A DNA stretch of 41,657 nucleotides, taken from the IMG/VR virus record IMGVR_UViG_3300034198_009363, positions 1-41,657 of that record. The stretch is one strand, 5' to 3'. The position numbers and the translations under genes were made by a program. Origin of the DNA: a virus. Each line of letters opens with the position of its first letter. The stretch's first letter is position 1. Below the pieces are notes generated by a model. The model was not told the origin of the DNA, did not search any database, and was given only the letters and a program-made list of their open reading frames with translations. This document shows, piece after piece, positions 24,268 to 31,356 of the stretch.

Positions 24268-24773
24268 TAGTCGATCCTCTGGGTAACGGCATCCATCACT
24301 TTCGCGAAGTGTTCGCGCCAGCGCGGGTACGAAACGTGCCGCCAATCAGTCGCCTCGGTCCCCTTCCCCGCATTGCAACGCGCACATATCGGCTGGAGAT
24401 TTTCCAACGCATCGCTGCCGTCCTGATGTAGCGGCACGATGTGGTCCTTTTCCAGATTGCACTCGTCGGCCCCACAACGGACGCAGCGACCGAAGATTTC
24501 GCGCAGCACTTGCCATTCAAGTGCGGTGTGCGTCCCGCGTGCTTTAGCTGCTTCCAGGCGTTGCCGGCGCCGCTCGCGATACATCCGCTTATTAGGGCCG
24601 GGCTTGGCGAGCACCGATTGCCGAACGGATTGGGTGTCTGGTAAAGTCTTGTCAGCCAACACGGCCTCCTTCCAGGTCGTTGTGGTTAGAGCCGGGACAG
24701 GCGTTTGCAGCGCCGCCCGGCTCATATCTTTTGAGATAACTCCAAAGCCTTGTGGAAAGCGCGCGGAGTTCAT
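24267..24773 (-). CDS. HNH endonuclease
   Basis: A 168-residue protein. The C-terminal half is a classic zinc HNH module: [19 protein letters not shown], then [15 protein letters not shown], with two CxxC pairs and His in DHIVPLH. The N-terminal ~60 residues are basic and lack a known domain, except for a Lys/Arg-rich segment likely to bind DNA. I chose ATG 24773 because it overlaps the preceding stop. It sits among replication genes, so it may be an inserted homing nuclease or a phage function in DNA processing. Confidence 0.8.
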   Translation of the reverse strand: MNSARFPQGFGVISKDMSRAALQTPVPALTTTTWKEAVLADKTLPDTQSVRQSVLAKPGPNKRMYRERRRQRLEAAKARGTHTALEWQVLREIFGRCVRCGADECNLEKDHIVPLHQDGSDALENLQPICARCNAGKGTEATDWRHVSYPRWREHFAKVMDAVTQRID

Positions 24774-25120
24774 CACGCGGCATTCCCCATCAGTGGCCCG
24801 GACCACTCGGGCATGTAGTCAAAGAACACTTCGTCTTTGTGCTCTAACCAAATGCCGTTGAACCCGCCGCTGTTCCGAATGCAGATCACCTTTAGCCGCC
24901 GGCCCATATCGACATAGTCCGGGCCTCTCTGCATAGTCGGCGTCAGTCGGAAGATGACGTGATAATCATGCTGTGAATTGCTGTCGCACCACACTGACTT
25001 GACCAGCGCGCGTTCCCACGGCGCCAGCGCCCAGATCCACTCGCGCATGTTGCGTTCTTCGGCCGGATCGTCGTGGCGCGACATGAACGGAACGTCTTTT
25101 AAGACGTGCCTATAGTTCAT
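24773..25120 (-). CDS. hypothetical protein, early operon
   Basis: A 115-residue protein. Starting MNYRHVLKDVPFMSRHDDP, it has an aromatic-rich core (WIWALAPWERALVKSVWCD) and a mostly beta C-terminal half. I recognise no family. It starts 14 bp after the VRR-NUC gene. An upstream in-frame extension would overlap that gene and is dismissed. Confidence 0.5.
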   Translation of the reverse strand: MNYRHVLKDVPFMSRHDDPAEERNMREWIWALAPWERALVKSVWCDSNSQHDYHVIFRLTPTMQRGPDYVDMGRRLKVICIRNSGGFNGIWLEHKDEVFFDYMPEWSGPLMGNAA

Positions 25121-25134
25121 TCCATCGACGCGCC

Positions 25135-25512
25135 TCACGCCGCCCTCCCCTTCACCGTCGCCTTCAACGGCATGCCGAGCGTCTCGAGGAACGCTTCGAC
25201 CTCCTCGACCGAGCGGGCGATCGGCAGCACGACAGCGCCGGCCAGCGTCAGCCGTTCGTGCATGGCGCGCTGGTCGGGCGACAGGCTGCCGCCCTTGGCC
25301 TTGAGCTCGATGTAGATCGACCGGCCGCGCCATGTGATGCACACGTCGGGCACGCCGGCCTTCGCTCCCTGCCACTTCAGCTTGGCGGCCACGGCCTTGT
25401 GCCGGTGGCCACCGTTGGGGGGATGGAACCAGACGGCATCGGCCGGCAGCGCGCGGTCGAGGAACGCGGCGCAGGCGGCCTGGATCTGCTCCTCGGTGGG
25501 GTGAAGCCTCAC
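25135..25512 (-). CDS. VRR-NUC family nuclease
   Basis: A 125-residue protein. The VRR-NUC core is visible: PNGGHRHKAVAAKLKWQGAK, GVPDVCITWRGRSIYIELKA (the PD...ExK nuclease motif) and SPDQRAMHERLTLAG. These Mg-dependent nucleases act on branched DNA or in restriction-like processes; in phage early operons they often belong to replication or recombination modules. The start is GTG at 25512, overlapping the previous stop (GTGA). The longer frame to 25875 is mostly shadow of the neighbouring genes. Confidence 0.82.
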   Translation of the reverse strand: MRLHPTEEQIQAACAAFLDRALPADAVWFHPPNGGHRHKAVAAKLKWQGAKAGVPDVCITWRGRSIYIELKAKGGSLSPDQRAMHERLTLAGAVVLPIARSVEEVEAFLETLGMPLKATVKGRAA

Positions 25513-25817
25513 GCTGCGCGCCACACGATCGCGTTGCGGCCGCTGTCGTTCTGCCGGCGCTCTCCGGTGTCGGTGATCTGGTTGAGGGCGCGGAGCTCGG
25601 AGAACCGCGGGCGGATCGCCAGCACGCTCTCGCTCAGGGCATAAGCGCACTCGTCCGCGGTCATAGCGTTGGCGCGCAGGCAGGCCAGCACCCTGCCCCG
25701 CAGGATACCGGCGCGGGGGCGAATGTCCTCGGCAGCAAGGCGCGACGTGCCGTCTACCTTGTGGCCGGGGGACAGGGGATAGGGTGGCGTCCAGGCCAGC
25801 AGGTCCATCTGGGTCAT
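25509..25817 (-). CDS. winged-helix-like small protein
   Basis: A 102-residue protein. After a basic tail it has RGRVLACLRANAMTADECAY and RPRFSELRALNQITDTG, which look like a winged-helix DNA-binding domain of the type seen in phage early genes. The C-terminal GRNAIVWRAA hairpin would form the wing. Function unknown; regulation or replication. Start and stop both overlap neighbours (ATGA, GTGA). Confidence 0.55.
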   Translation of the reverse strand: MTQMDLLAWTPPYPLSPGHKVDGTSRLAAEDIRPRAGILRGRVLACLRANAMTADECAYALSESVLAIRPRFSELRALNQITDTGERRQNDSGRNAIVWRAA

Positions 25818-26296
25818 GCCCGCCTCCGCGCTTCCATGGACGCCTGAAACTCCGCATGGGCGCGGTCGGCATCATCCCATGCCGTGTCCTGCGGCTGGGT
25901 GTTCACGGTGTTCACGGTTTGATGAACAATGAACGCCGTCGCCAGCACCTTCAGCTTGTGCGCCTTACCGACGCTGACCTTCAGTTCGTCCGCGATCTGC
26001 CGCACGCTCGCCTTGTCGCGGAGCATGGCGATGGCCGTCGCCAGTTCTCCCTCGGTCGGCTCGGGTGGGGCCTCGGCCACTTCCCCAGCAAGGAAGCGGT
26101 ACTGCTCATCGATCAACTCTTTCTGGACCCGCGCGGCTGTGTCCTGTCGCATCCACGACACCAGCCGGCGCAAGCCAGCAGGATCAATCTCGGCCTTCTT
26201 CACGTCCTCCATGACCGACTCGACATCCGCCTTGTAGGCATCGTGCAGCCGGCGCAGCCGATCGGCGAACAGCGCAACCTTGTGGCGGTTGGTCAT
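25814..26296 (-). CDS. GapR/DUF2312-like N-terminus joined to a helix-turn-helix
   Basis: A 160-residue protein. Residues about 10-55 (ADRLRRLHDAYKADVESVM and KKAEIDPAGLRRLVSWMRQD) resemble the GapR/DUF2312 family, a nucleoid-associated coiled coil typical of Alphaproteobacteria. A linker with Glu/Pro repeats leads to a helix-turn-helix-like segment (LATAIAMLRDKASVRQIADE). The pairing suggests a DNA-binding regulator or architectural protein. The GapR link is from pattern only and needs a profile search. Confidence 0.5.
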   Translation of the reverse strand: MTNRHKVALFADRLRRLHDAYKADVESVMEDVKKAEIDPAGLRRLVSWMRQDTAARVQKELIDEQYRFLAGEVAEAPPEPTEGELATAIAMLRDKASVRQIADELKVSVGKAHKLKVLATAFIVHQTVNTVNTQPQDTAWDDADRAHAEFQASMEARRRA

Positions 26297-26769
26297 GCAG
26301 TCCTCCCGGTCAACAGCGGGTCGCGGTCATACCGGAACCGCTCAAAGCAGACCTCTGCTTCGACCCGGTTGATCGGGTGAGAAGCGGCGCGCTTTGTCCA
26401 CTCACGCAGTTCCCACCACTCCTCCAGCCGGAACGGCACCCGCTGGTCGTAGGACAGCATCTTCGTCACGAAGGCGACGACCGACCTGGACGCCGGATAC
26501 AGTTCGCCCGTGTCTGCCACTCTGTTGAGGCGCAAAGGCTTCAGGATGCGGTGGATGGTCTGCTCCACCCGATGCGTTCCTGGCGTCGTGCCGATCAAGC
26601 TGAAGGGCGCAAAAACGGGGTATGCGCTGTTCAGCTTCTCGACCCGTTCGGGTACTGGCTTGGAGGTAAACCCGACCTTGATCCAGTCGCAGTACCGGGA
26701 ATAGGCGGCGTAGATCATGCCGTCGCTGTAGAGCATCCGCAGGCGCGCTTCAGATTGGGCCTTGCTCAT
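26293..26769 (-). CDS. GIY-YIG nuclease (T5orf172/MUG113-like)
   Basis: A 158-residue protein. The N-terminal core IYAAYSRYCDWIKVGFTSKP then RVEKLNSAYPVFAPFSLI and THRVEQTIHRIL matches the T5orf172/MUG113 branch of GIY-YIG nucleases, with the conserved Tyr, Gly and His-like residues. A basic C-terminal region may contact DNA. The ATG at 26769 is the first codon compatible with the previous stop; upstream extension overlaps it. A second GIY-YIG gene in this genome besides 21361. Confidence 0.72.
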   Translation of the reverse strand: MSKAQSEARLRMLYSDGMIYAAYSRYCDWIKVGFTSKPVPERVEKLNSAYPVFAPFSLIGTTPGTHRVEQTIHRILKPLRLNRVADTGELYPASRSVVAFVTKMLSYDQRVPFRLEEWWELREWTKRAASHPINRVEAEVCFERFRYDRDPLLTGRTA

Positions 26770-27296
26770 GCCGACAGCCCCGCCAGGCGCCGCTCGCGCT
26801 CGGCCTTCGCCACGATGTCGTGGGCGGTGACCAGCGCGTTGCCGACGCGGTATCCGCCGATCTCGCGGTGGATCGCGAAGCCCCGGCGCCGCAGCCACTT
26901 CACGTCTTCCACGATGCCGCCGTAGATCATCGTGTCGGTCTCGACCGCGGGCCTGCTTTCTTGGCTGCGAAATGTGGGCATGCGGAAATATCCCTGCCGC
27001 TTGCCGGTAGCCTCCTTGGCAGGCCTCGGCTTCCGTTCCTTCGGCACTGTCGCCATGTCAATCTCGGGAATGTAGACAACCGGCACGCGGCCCGTGTGCC
27101 GCTCGCGCCAGACGATCAGGCCGTCGCGCTCTATGGCATTCAGCCAGCGCGTCAGGCACTTGTGATCACGGCCGACCAGTTCGCCGAGGTCGCGTAGCGA
27201 GGGGCAGTGTGCGCTCTGCCGGGCGGCGCTTTTCAGGACGCCGTAGAGCCGTTCCTTCAGGGCTACCCGCTCGGCGGGCGTCATGTTGCGTGCCAT
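26766..27296 (-). CDS. helix-turn-helix protein, early operon
   Basis: A 176-residue protein. The N-terminal RVALKERLYGVLKSAAR and LRDLGELVGRDHKCLTRWLN form a clear winged-helix/HTH region, followed by GLIVWRERHTGRVPVVYIP, a wing-like hairpin. The middle is basic (KPRPAKEATGKRQ), and the C-terminus has another predicted helical domain (VKWLRRRGFAIHREI). It may act in replication or regulation; I recognise no exact family. Confidence 0.62.
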   Translation of the reverse strand: MARNMTPAERVALKERLYGVLKSAARQSAHCPSLRDLGELVGRDHKCLTRWLNAIERDGLIVWRERHTGRVPVVYIPEIDMATVPKERKPRPAKEATGKRQGYFRMPTFRSQESRPAVETDTMIYGGIVEDVKWLRRRGFAIHREIGGYRVGNALVTAHDIVAKAERERRLAGLSA

Positions 27297-27500
27297 CTAG
27301 CGTCCCTCCTCGGCTTGCTCCGACTGCCACACGGCTGCTTGCATCGTGTCCTTGAGCCGCCGGTATCCGGTCAGCAGGCATCGCTTGCAGACGTAGATGG
27401 TGCAGAAGCCCAACCGGAACACGACGTGGAACAGGTCAGGCTCGGCATTGGTCAGCGCAAAGCCGTTCCAGCGATGAAAGCTGATGTAGAGCGCGCTCAC
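27297..27500 (-). CDS. small protein of unknown function
   Basis: A 67-residue protein rich in aromatic and hydrophobic residues with two Cys (TIYVCKRCLL). It could be membrane-associated or zinc-binding; no family recognised. It starts with GTG overlapping the HNH stop, so the frame looks real but the case is weak. Confidence 0.45.
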   Translation of the reverse strand: MSALYISFHRWNGFALTNAEPDLFHVVFRLGFCTIYVCKRCLLTGYRRLKDTMQAAVWQSEQAEEGR

Positions 27501-27958
27501 GAAACGTGCCCCCAGCTGCGGCCGTTTTTGATGCGGCTGATAACGCTTTGCGTGACGCCGTGGTCTCGGGCGATTTGAGATTGAGACCTGTCGTCCGCCA
27601 GAATGGCGCGCACTTTGTCGTTGTTGAGTTTTGCCTTGTGGCTATTCTCTCCTCGGCGCTTATGCGATCCAGATCGCCCCCGAGTGTCGCGATCTCGCGC
27701 ATTATCCGCAGCGGTCCCCAGATACAGGTGATCGGGGTTCACGCACTCGCGGACGTCGCACTTGTGGCAAACGTAAAGACCAATAGGGATAGGCCCCTTG
27801 AACGCCAGATAAGAAAGGCGATGCGCGTACACTTGCTCGCCCATGCTGCTTATCTGTCCATATCCCTTCCGGCCACTTACTGCGTTCGCCCATAGCCAGC
27901 AGCCAGAGTTCGGCTCTGGCACAGATCCATCTTCAATACGCTTCTGCATTTCTCTCAT
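27497..27958 (-). CDS. HNH homing endonuclease (HNH_3 type), paralogue of the portal-side gene
   Basis: A 153-residue protein. PNSGCWLW, AHRLSYLAFKGPIP, VCHKCDVRECVNPDHLYLG and a C-terminal HTH (SQSQIARDHGVTQSVISRI) repeat the layout of the protein at 17849-18322. DNA identity is high across the VCHKCDV...CVNPDHL stretch. The gene sits in the early operon between the small CII-like protein and a 67-residue gene, overlapping both. A mobile insertion is likely. ATG at 27958 overlaps the next stop by ATGA. Confidence 0.85.
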   Translation of the reverse strand: MREMQKRIEDGSVPEPNSGCWLWANAVSGRKGYGQISSMGEQVYAHRLSYLAFKGPIPIGLYVCHKCDVRECVNPDHLYLGTAADNARDRDTRGRSGSHKRRGENSHKAKLNNDKVRAILADDRSQSQIARDHGVTQSVISRIKNGRSWGHVS

Positions 27959-28242
27959 TTGCCCTCCGCGACCAGGGCGGCCTTTAGCGCCGCGATTGTT
28001 TCAGCAGACCGAGCAAGGTCGCCGCGGCCGGCCGCCTCAAGCAGGCACGCGCACAGCTCGTCGTCATTCAGCATGGCGACCGTGTGCTTCCATGCGGGGC
28101 CGTTCTCCCCAGATAGCCAGTTCTCGGCAGTGCGCGGCGACGCGCCCCCTGCCCGTCGCGCCAGTACCTTTGCGCCAAAGCCCCTTAGCTTCTCCGCCAG
28201 ACTTTCGTTGGCGGCGAAGGTAGTCACTGCAATCGCGCTCAT
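27955..28242 (-). CDS. small regulatory protein, CII-like position
   Basis: A 95-residue protein. VLARRAGGASPRTAENWLSG is a helix-turn-helix-like segment, followed by WKHTVAMLNDDELCACLLEA. It is encoded after the Cro-like region, where CII-type regulators are found in lambdoid phages; the equivalence is by place only. The ATG at 28242 has GGAG 9 bases upstream. In front of it lie a palindrome (28304-28318) and a highly structured stretch. Confidence 0.55.
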   Translation of the reverse strand: MSAIAVTTFAANESLAEKLRGFGAKVLARRAGGASPRTAENWLSGENGPAWKHTVAMLNDDELCACLLEAAGRGDLARSAETIAALKAALVAEGK

Positions 28243-28677
28243 GTGACGTACTCCGCGAACTTTTCGGGTTCTCCTTAGCGAGGAAAGTTTCATTGCATCG
28301 CTCCATGTTTGAGACATGAAGCGCGACACATGGCAGCCCTTGGCACAGGTCGTTCGCCGCATTGCTTGCAGGCTGATGGCGGACGACCTGGTAAAGAAAA
28401 TGGACCGCAGCCACGCGCGTCCCCCTCAAGGTTGCGTGGCAGGATTGCCTGTGGCTGCGGCCAAGGTGCCGGCCCGCAAGGGAGGAGCCAGGCCGGGAGA
28501 AAGTGCGGCCGACCCGAAGGGGAAGCAGGTCGGCCGCGGCGCTGGGGGTGCCGTTGGGGAGGCAAGCGTCAGCGCAAACGAGATTGAGGAAGCAGCCGGC
28601 GCCCCCGCCGGCAGCGAGGCGGGCCGGGACAGAAAGCCCCACTACCCGGCCCGCCGTCTTGCCCCCTCGGCTATTCA
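28243..28677. other. 435-bp stretch without a convincing gene, rich in inverted repeats
   Basis: No frame here has good start context. It holds a 10-bp perfect inverted repeat (28505-28514 with 28528-28537, 13-base loop), a 7-bp one (28410-28416 with 28434-28440), several GC-rich stems, and the palindrome CATGT-TTGAG-ACATG (28304-28318), a candidate operator. Read on the minus strand, T-rich tracts follow the first two stems, so either could terminate or attenuate the early transcript. An RNA element is possible. I see no tRNA. Confidence 0.55.
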
Positions 28678-28968
28678 TCAGACGGCACCGTTGAACACGG
28701 CCTGCAGCGCGGCCTCGCGCCCCAGTACCTCACGGATCAGCCGGTACTTGCCCCACCTCTTTGCCGGGTCGGGCAGGTATCCCCTCGGCTGGATCGGCGG
28801 CTGGGTGATCTCGCCCACGGGAACGCGGACTTGATCCATGCCGGCCAGCCAGACGCCCGGCCAGACCTTGCCGACTTCGCGCAGCACCAGCTTGCCGTCA
28901 GGCCGGCGGCCGGTGATCTCGCAGTCGGTCCATTCAGAGCCGCGGTTACGGCGGAACAGGGCGCGCAT
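28678..28968 (-). CDS. small protein of unknown function next to the Cro-like gene
   Basis: A 96-residue protein. A basic N-terminus (MRALFRRNRGSEWTD) and a beta-rich middle (GRRPDGKLVLREVGK, then VWLAGMDQVRVPVGEI) suggest a small DNA- or protein-binding fold. Located directly downstream of the Cro-like gene. No family recognised. The stop of the Cro-like gene is immediately before its ATG. Confidence 0.5.
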   Translation of the reverse strand: MRALFRRNRGSEWTDCEITGRRPDGKLVLREVGKVWPGVWLAGMDQVRVPVGEITQPPIQPRGYLPDPAKRWGKYRLIREVLGREAALQAVFNGAV

Positions 28969-29178
28969 CTAGGCGGCCTTCCGGCGCTTGGGGGAGCGGT
29001 TGGCGGCGATATAGGCGCGGACACGCTCCACGGTTTTAAGAGTGAAGTTGTCGCCCTTCTCCAGCCGCCGAACGAACGTCCCGTCGTTCAGTGCCCGCAG
29101 TCCGAAGGTCGTCTTTTTCATGTTCGCTTCGGCGAGGAACGCTTCGATCTCGCGAAGCAGGCTGTTCAGGGTTGTCAT
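28969..29178 (-). CDS. Cro-like helix-turn-helix protein
   Basis: A 69-residue protein. LLREIEAFLAEANMKKTTF, then GLRALNDGTFVRRLEKGDN and FTLKTVERVRAYI have an HTH-type helical pattern; small proteins of this kind sit opposite CI-type repressors. The gene is divergent from the repressor gene, with the operator pair in between. Its promoter -10 (TATCGT on the minus strand) ends only about 9 bases before the ATG at 29178, and there is no ribosome site, so the message may be nearly leaderless. This is inference. Confidence 0.68.
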   Translation of the reverse strand: MTTLNSLLREIEAFLAEANMKKTTFGLRALNDGTFVRRLEKGDNFTLKTVERVRAYIAANRSPKRRKAA

Positions 29179-29186
29179 GGGAAGAG

Positions 29187-29236
29187 ACGATAAATGGGAA
29201 GTTTCCACCCGTCAATGGGAGACTTCCCATTATTCT
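29187..29236. promoter_or_regulatory. immunity control region: leftward early promoter with two operators
   Basis: Two 14-bp sites lie 21 bp apart, centre to centre: TGGGAAGTTTCCAC (29195-29208) and TGGGAGACTTCCCA (29216-29229). They share the half-site TGGGAA and its inverse. Read on the minus strand, a TTGACG -35 box (29210-29215) falls between them, with TATCGT (29187-29192) as -10 and a 17-bp spacer. A repressor bound to these sites would cover the promoter. A third half-site (29178-29183) covers the Cro-like start. A TATTCT at 29231-29236 may serve the repressor gene on the plus strand. Confidence 0.75.
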
Positions 29237-29265
29237 TTCGGACAGCCTCTCGGCACGCTCAAGCG

Positions 29266-29946
29266 ATGACTTCGACCCTCGCAAAGCAGATCGAGCGGCG
29301 CATGCTGGCGCTCAATCTCAATCGCAAAAGCCTGTCCAAAAGGGCGGGACTGAATGAGACTGCTGTCCGCGACATCATCGAGGGCCGGTCACAGAACCCC
29401 CGGCATGACACCGTTGCCAAGATCGCGAAGGCGCTGGGATGCACGGCCGCCGACCTGATGGGCGAGCGTGTCCAAGCGGCCCGACCGGCTCGCGAGAACG
29501 GCGACATCGTGTCGATCAACGAGCTGGACGTGCATGTCGCGGCTGGCGCTGGTGTTCTAGACGACGGCGCCGACGTGATGGCAGCGCACGAGGCAAGCGC
29601 GGTCGTCGGCGTCCACACCTACCCCGCCAGCAGCTTCCGCGAAGCCTACGGGATCAACCCCGGCCGGGTCCGTATTATCCCGGTGCGCGGGACTTCGATG
29701 GAACCAGAGCTATGGGCTGGTCAGCGAGTGATGGTCGACATCGAAGACAAGACCCCCTCCCCGCCCGGCATCTTCGTGGTTTGGGATGGCCTCGGCCTGG
29801 TGCTGAAGTACGTGGAAGTGGTCGCCGGGAGCGACCCGATCCGAGTGCGGATTTCATCGGCGCACAAGGCGTTCCAGCCCTACGAGCGGAACCTTGAGGA
29901 AGCCCACATAAACGGGCGCGTCATCGGGGTCTGGAAGCGAATGTGA
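29266..29946 (+). CDS. CI-type repressor, XRE helix-turn-helix plus S24 peptidase domain
   Basis: A 226-residue protein. The N-terminal HTH is SLSKRAGLNETAVRDIIEGR, with DTVAKIAKALGCTAADL after it. The C-terminal S24 domain has Ser144 in RGTSMEPE and Lys181 in LVLKYVEV, the catalytic pair for RecA-stimulated self-cleavage; the Ala-Gly region near residues 93-96 (VAAGAG) is the likely cleavage site. It would maintain lysogeny and be lost on SOS induction. Start: ATG 29266 near the HTH; an upstream start at 29194 would translate the operator region. Confidence 0.9.
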   Translation: MTSTLAKQIERRMLALNLNRKSLSKRAGLNETAVRDIIEGRSQNPRHDTVAKIAKALGCTAADLMGERVQAARPARENGDIVSINELDVHVAAGAGVLDDGADVMAAHEASAVVGVHTYPASSFREAYGINPGRVRIIPVRGTSMEPELWAGQRVMVDIEDKTPSPPGIFVVWDGLGLVLKYVEVVAGSDPIRVRISSAHKAFQPYERNLEEAHINGRVIGVWKRM

Positions 29947-29971
29947 TCGAGTGGGTCAAGCCGAGGGAGAT

Positions 29972-30226
29972 ATGATGGAAAAGGTCGAGGCGAACCCGGA
30001 TCTACTGCGCGGTCTGGGCATTGTCGGCTACGAGGTCGCCTTTGCGCTACTTGGTATGCTGACCAACAAAGGCATCCTGACCTCGCGAGAGGGACTGGAG
30101 ATTATCGAGACTGCACTTTCTTCCGTCGAGGCGAAGCAGGGCGAGACGCCGGACGCCTCTTTGCAACAGGCAATCGACATTCTCGGCATTCATCAGGCGA
30201 TGTTTGTCGAGCGGCGCGAAGGTTGA
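29972..30226 (+). CDS. small acidic protein downstream of the repressor
   Basis: An 84-residue helical, acidic protein (LRGLGIVGYEVAFALLGMLT, then EGLEIIETALSSVEAKQG). It follows the repressor by 25 bp on the same strand, so it is probably co-expressed in the lysogen. No family recognised. GAGGGAG precedes the ATG. It could be a moron or immunity accessory gene. Confidence 0.5.
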   Translation: MMEKVEANPDLLRGLGIVGYEVAFALLGMLTNKGILTSREGLEIIETALSSVEAKQGETPDASLQQAIDILGIHQAMFVERREG

Positions 30227-30325
30227 TCTCGCGCCATTCGGCTCGGGTCAGGGATGTGCGCGGCATCCCCAGTTTATAGCACAATCACGCCCGCTTGTCG
30301 GGTGGAGGGGGAGTGAATCCCCCGC

Positions 30326-30568
30326 CTAAAATGGCCCCTTTGATGGCGGGGTCCTGCCTCGTCGACGGCGCGCTGCCGAGTGGAACATCCACGCCACCAT
30401 GCCAACCGCGATAATCAATGAGATGGCCCAAGCCAGCAGGCCAATGTGGAATATCCAGGCGCCGAAGTGATTGCTGAAAAAGGCAATCGCACCCGCATTC
30501 GCAAGAATCCACAGCATTGCATAGAACACCGCAAGCGGCTGTTCGTACCATCTGAGATCAGGGTCCAT
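30326..30568 (-). CDS. small two-span membrane protein in the immunity region
   Basis: An 80-residue protein with two hydrophobic segments (about residues 15-33 and 42-62) and a basic C-terminal tail (ARRRRGRTP). It lies alone on the minus strand between the repressor pair and the rightward promoter. A position like this is used by superinfection-exclusion proteins in other temperate phages, but I see no family signature; that is inference. It would sit in the inner membrane. Confidence 0.55.
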   Translation of the reverse strand: MDPDLRWYEQPLAVFYAMLWILANAGAIAFFSNHFGAWIFHIGLLAWAISLIIAVGMVAWMFHSAARRRRGRTPPSKGPF

Positions 30569-30618
30569 TGCTAAACCCTAGCACGGCGCGGCTGGCGCGC
30601 AGCCCATAACCCACGAAC

Positions 30619-30674
30619 GAATACTGGGAACTTTCCCATTGACTGGTGGGATGTTTCCCACCATTGTTCTCCCA
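30619..30674 (+). promoter_or_regulatory. rightward early promoter with two operators, twin of the leftward control region
   Basis: TGGGAACTTTCCCA (30625-30638, perfect half-sites) and TGGGATGTTTCCCA (30647-30660, within GGTGGGA...TCCCACC) are 22 bp apart. A TTGACT -35 box (30639-30644) lies between them; a weak -10, CATTGT, is at 30662-30667 with 17-bp spacing. The block matches the minus strand of 29187-29234 closely, with the same -35 placement. The repressor would thus control both early operons. Confidence 0.75.
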
Positions 30675-30691
30675 TCGCAAGGGAGACACCA

Positions 30692-31015
30692 ATGCCCGAC
30701 ATCAGCCTCAACCCCTACAGCTACCGCGACAAGGCGGCCATCATCGAGCGCGCCCGCCTGCGCGGCCTCGCCACCGAGGCCCGCGAGGCCCGGCAGGAAC
30801 TGGCCCTCGCCACGGTCGATCTGGTTCACGCGCTGAACTGCCTGATCGATGCCGGCCTGCCGAAGGCCGACGCGCTCGACGCCGCCGCCGGCCTGCGTGA
30901 CGCCATCTCCGACGCTGACTGGAAGCACTGCCTGACGCTGGACGAGGCCGGCGAGATGTACGCCGAGGTCGATCTGTCGGAACTCGACGCCGTCATCGAG
31001 GAGTGCCGCAAGTGA
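30692..31015 (+). CDS. first gene of the rightward operon, unknown function
   Basis: A 107-residue acidic helical protein (ARLRGLATEAREARQELALA, then VDLVHALNCLIDAGLPKADA). No known family. GGGAGACACCA precedes the ATG. As the first gene after the repressed promoter it may act early after induction. Stop overlaps the next GTG (GTGA). Confidence 0.5.
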   Translation: MPDISLNPYSYRDKAAIIERARLRGLATEAREARQELALATVDLVHALNCLIDAGLPKADALDAAAGLRDAISDADWKHCLTLDEAGEMYAEVDLSELDAVIEECRK

Positions 31016-31356
31016 GCACCAGCACCCACAAGATCACCGCGACCCGCAGCGGCACCAACTACCGCAGCGAGGACTGGGACGTCGAGTACGAGATCACCTT
31101 CACGTTCTGGCCGACCGAGCGGGCCACCCTGACCTACCCCGGTGCCGAACCTGGTGTCGAGTTCGTCTCGGCGCGCTGGCTGGATGGCACCGAGCCGCTC
31201 CGCGAGGACGAGCTGGAGTGGTGCGCCGAGTGGCTGGACGACCACTACGACGAGGCCGTTGCCGCCGCCCAGTACGACCTCGATGCCGATGCCGACGACC
31301 ACGCTGACTTCGTGCGCCGGCAGCGTCGCGACGACGCCATGACGGGAGACCTGTGA
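31012..31356 (+). CDS. acidic protein of unknown function
   Basis: A 114-residue, very acidic protein. The N-terminal half is beta-rich (WDVEYEITFTFWPTERATL), the C-terminal half helical and Asp/Glu-rich (DDHYDEAVAAAQYDLDADAD). GTG start at 31012 overlaps the preceding stop. Possibly a DNA mimic by charge alone, but this is a guess; no family recognised. Confidence 0.45.
   Translation: MSTSTHKITATRSGTNYRSEDWDVEYEITFTFWPTERATLTYPGAEPGVEFVSARWLDGTEPLREDELEWCAEWLDDHYDEAVAAAQYDLDADADDHADFVRRQRRDDAMTGDL

Noticed and set aside
28243-28677. CRISPR array or repeats
   Set aside because: Inverted repeats are few and not periodic; there are no regular spacers anywhere in the window.
28316-28834. 172-codon plus-strand frame starting near the palindrome
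   Set aside because: Ala/Gly/Arg-rich, no family signature, no good ribosome site, runs antisense into a minus-strand gene; structured DNA seems a better description.
30284-30326. Hairpin GGGGGATTCACTCCCCC as terminator of the membrane protein gene
   Set aside because: The stem is clear but no T tract follows on either strand; left uncalled.
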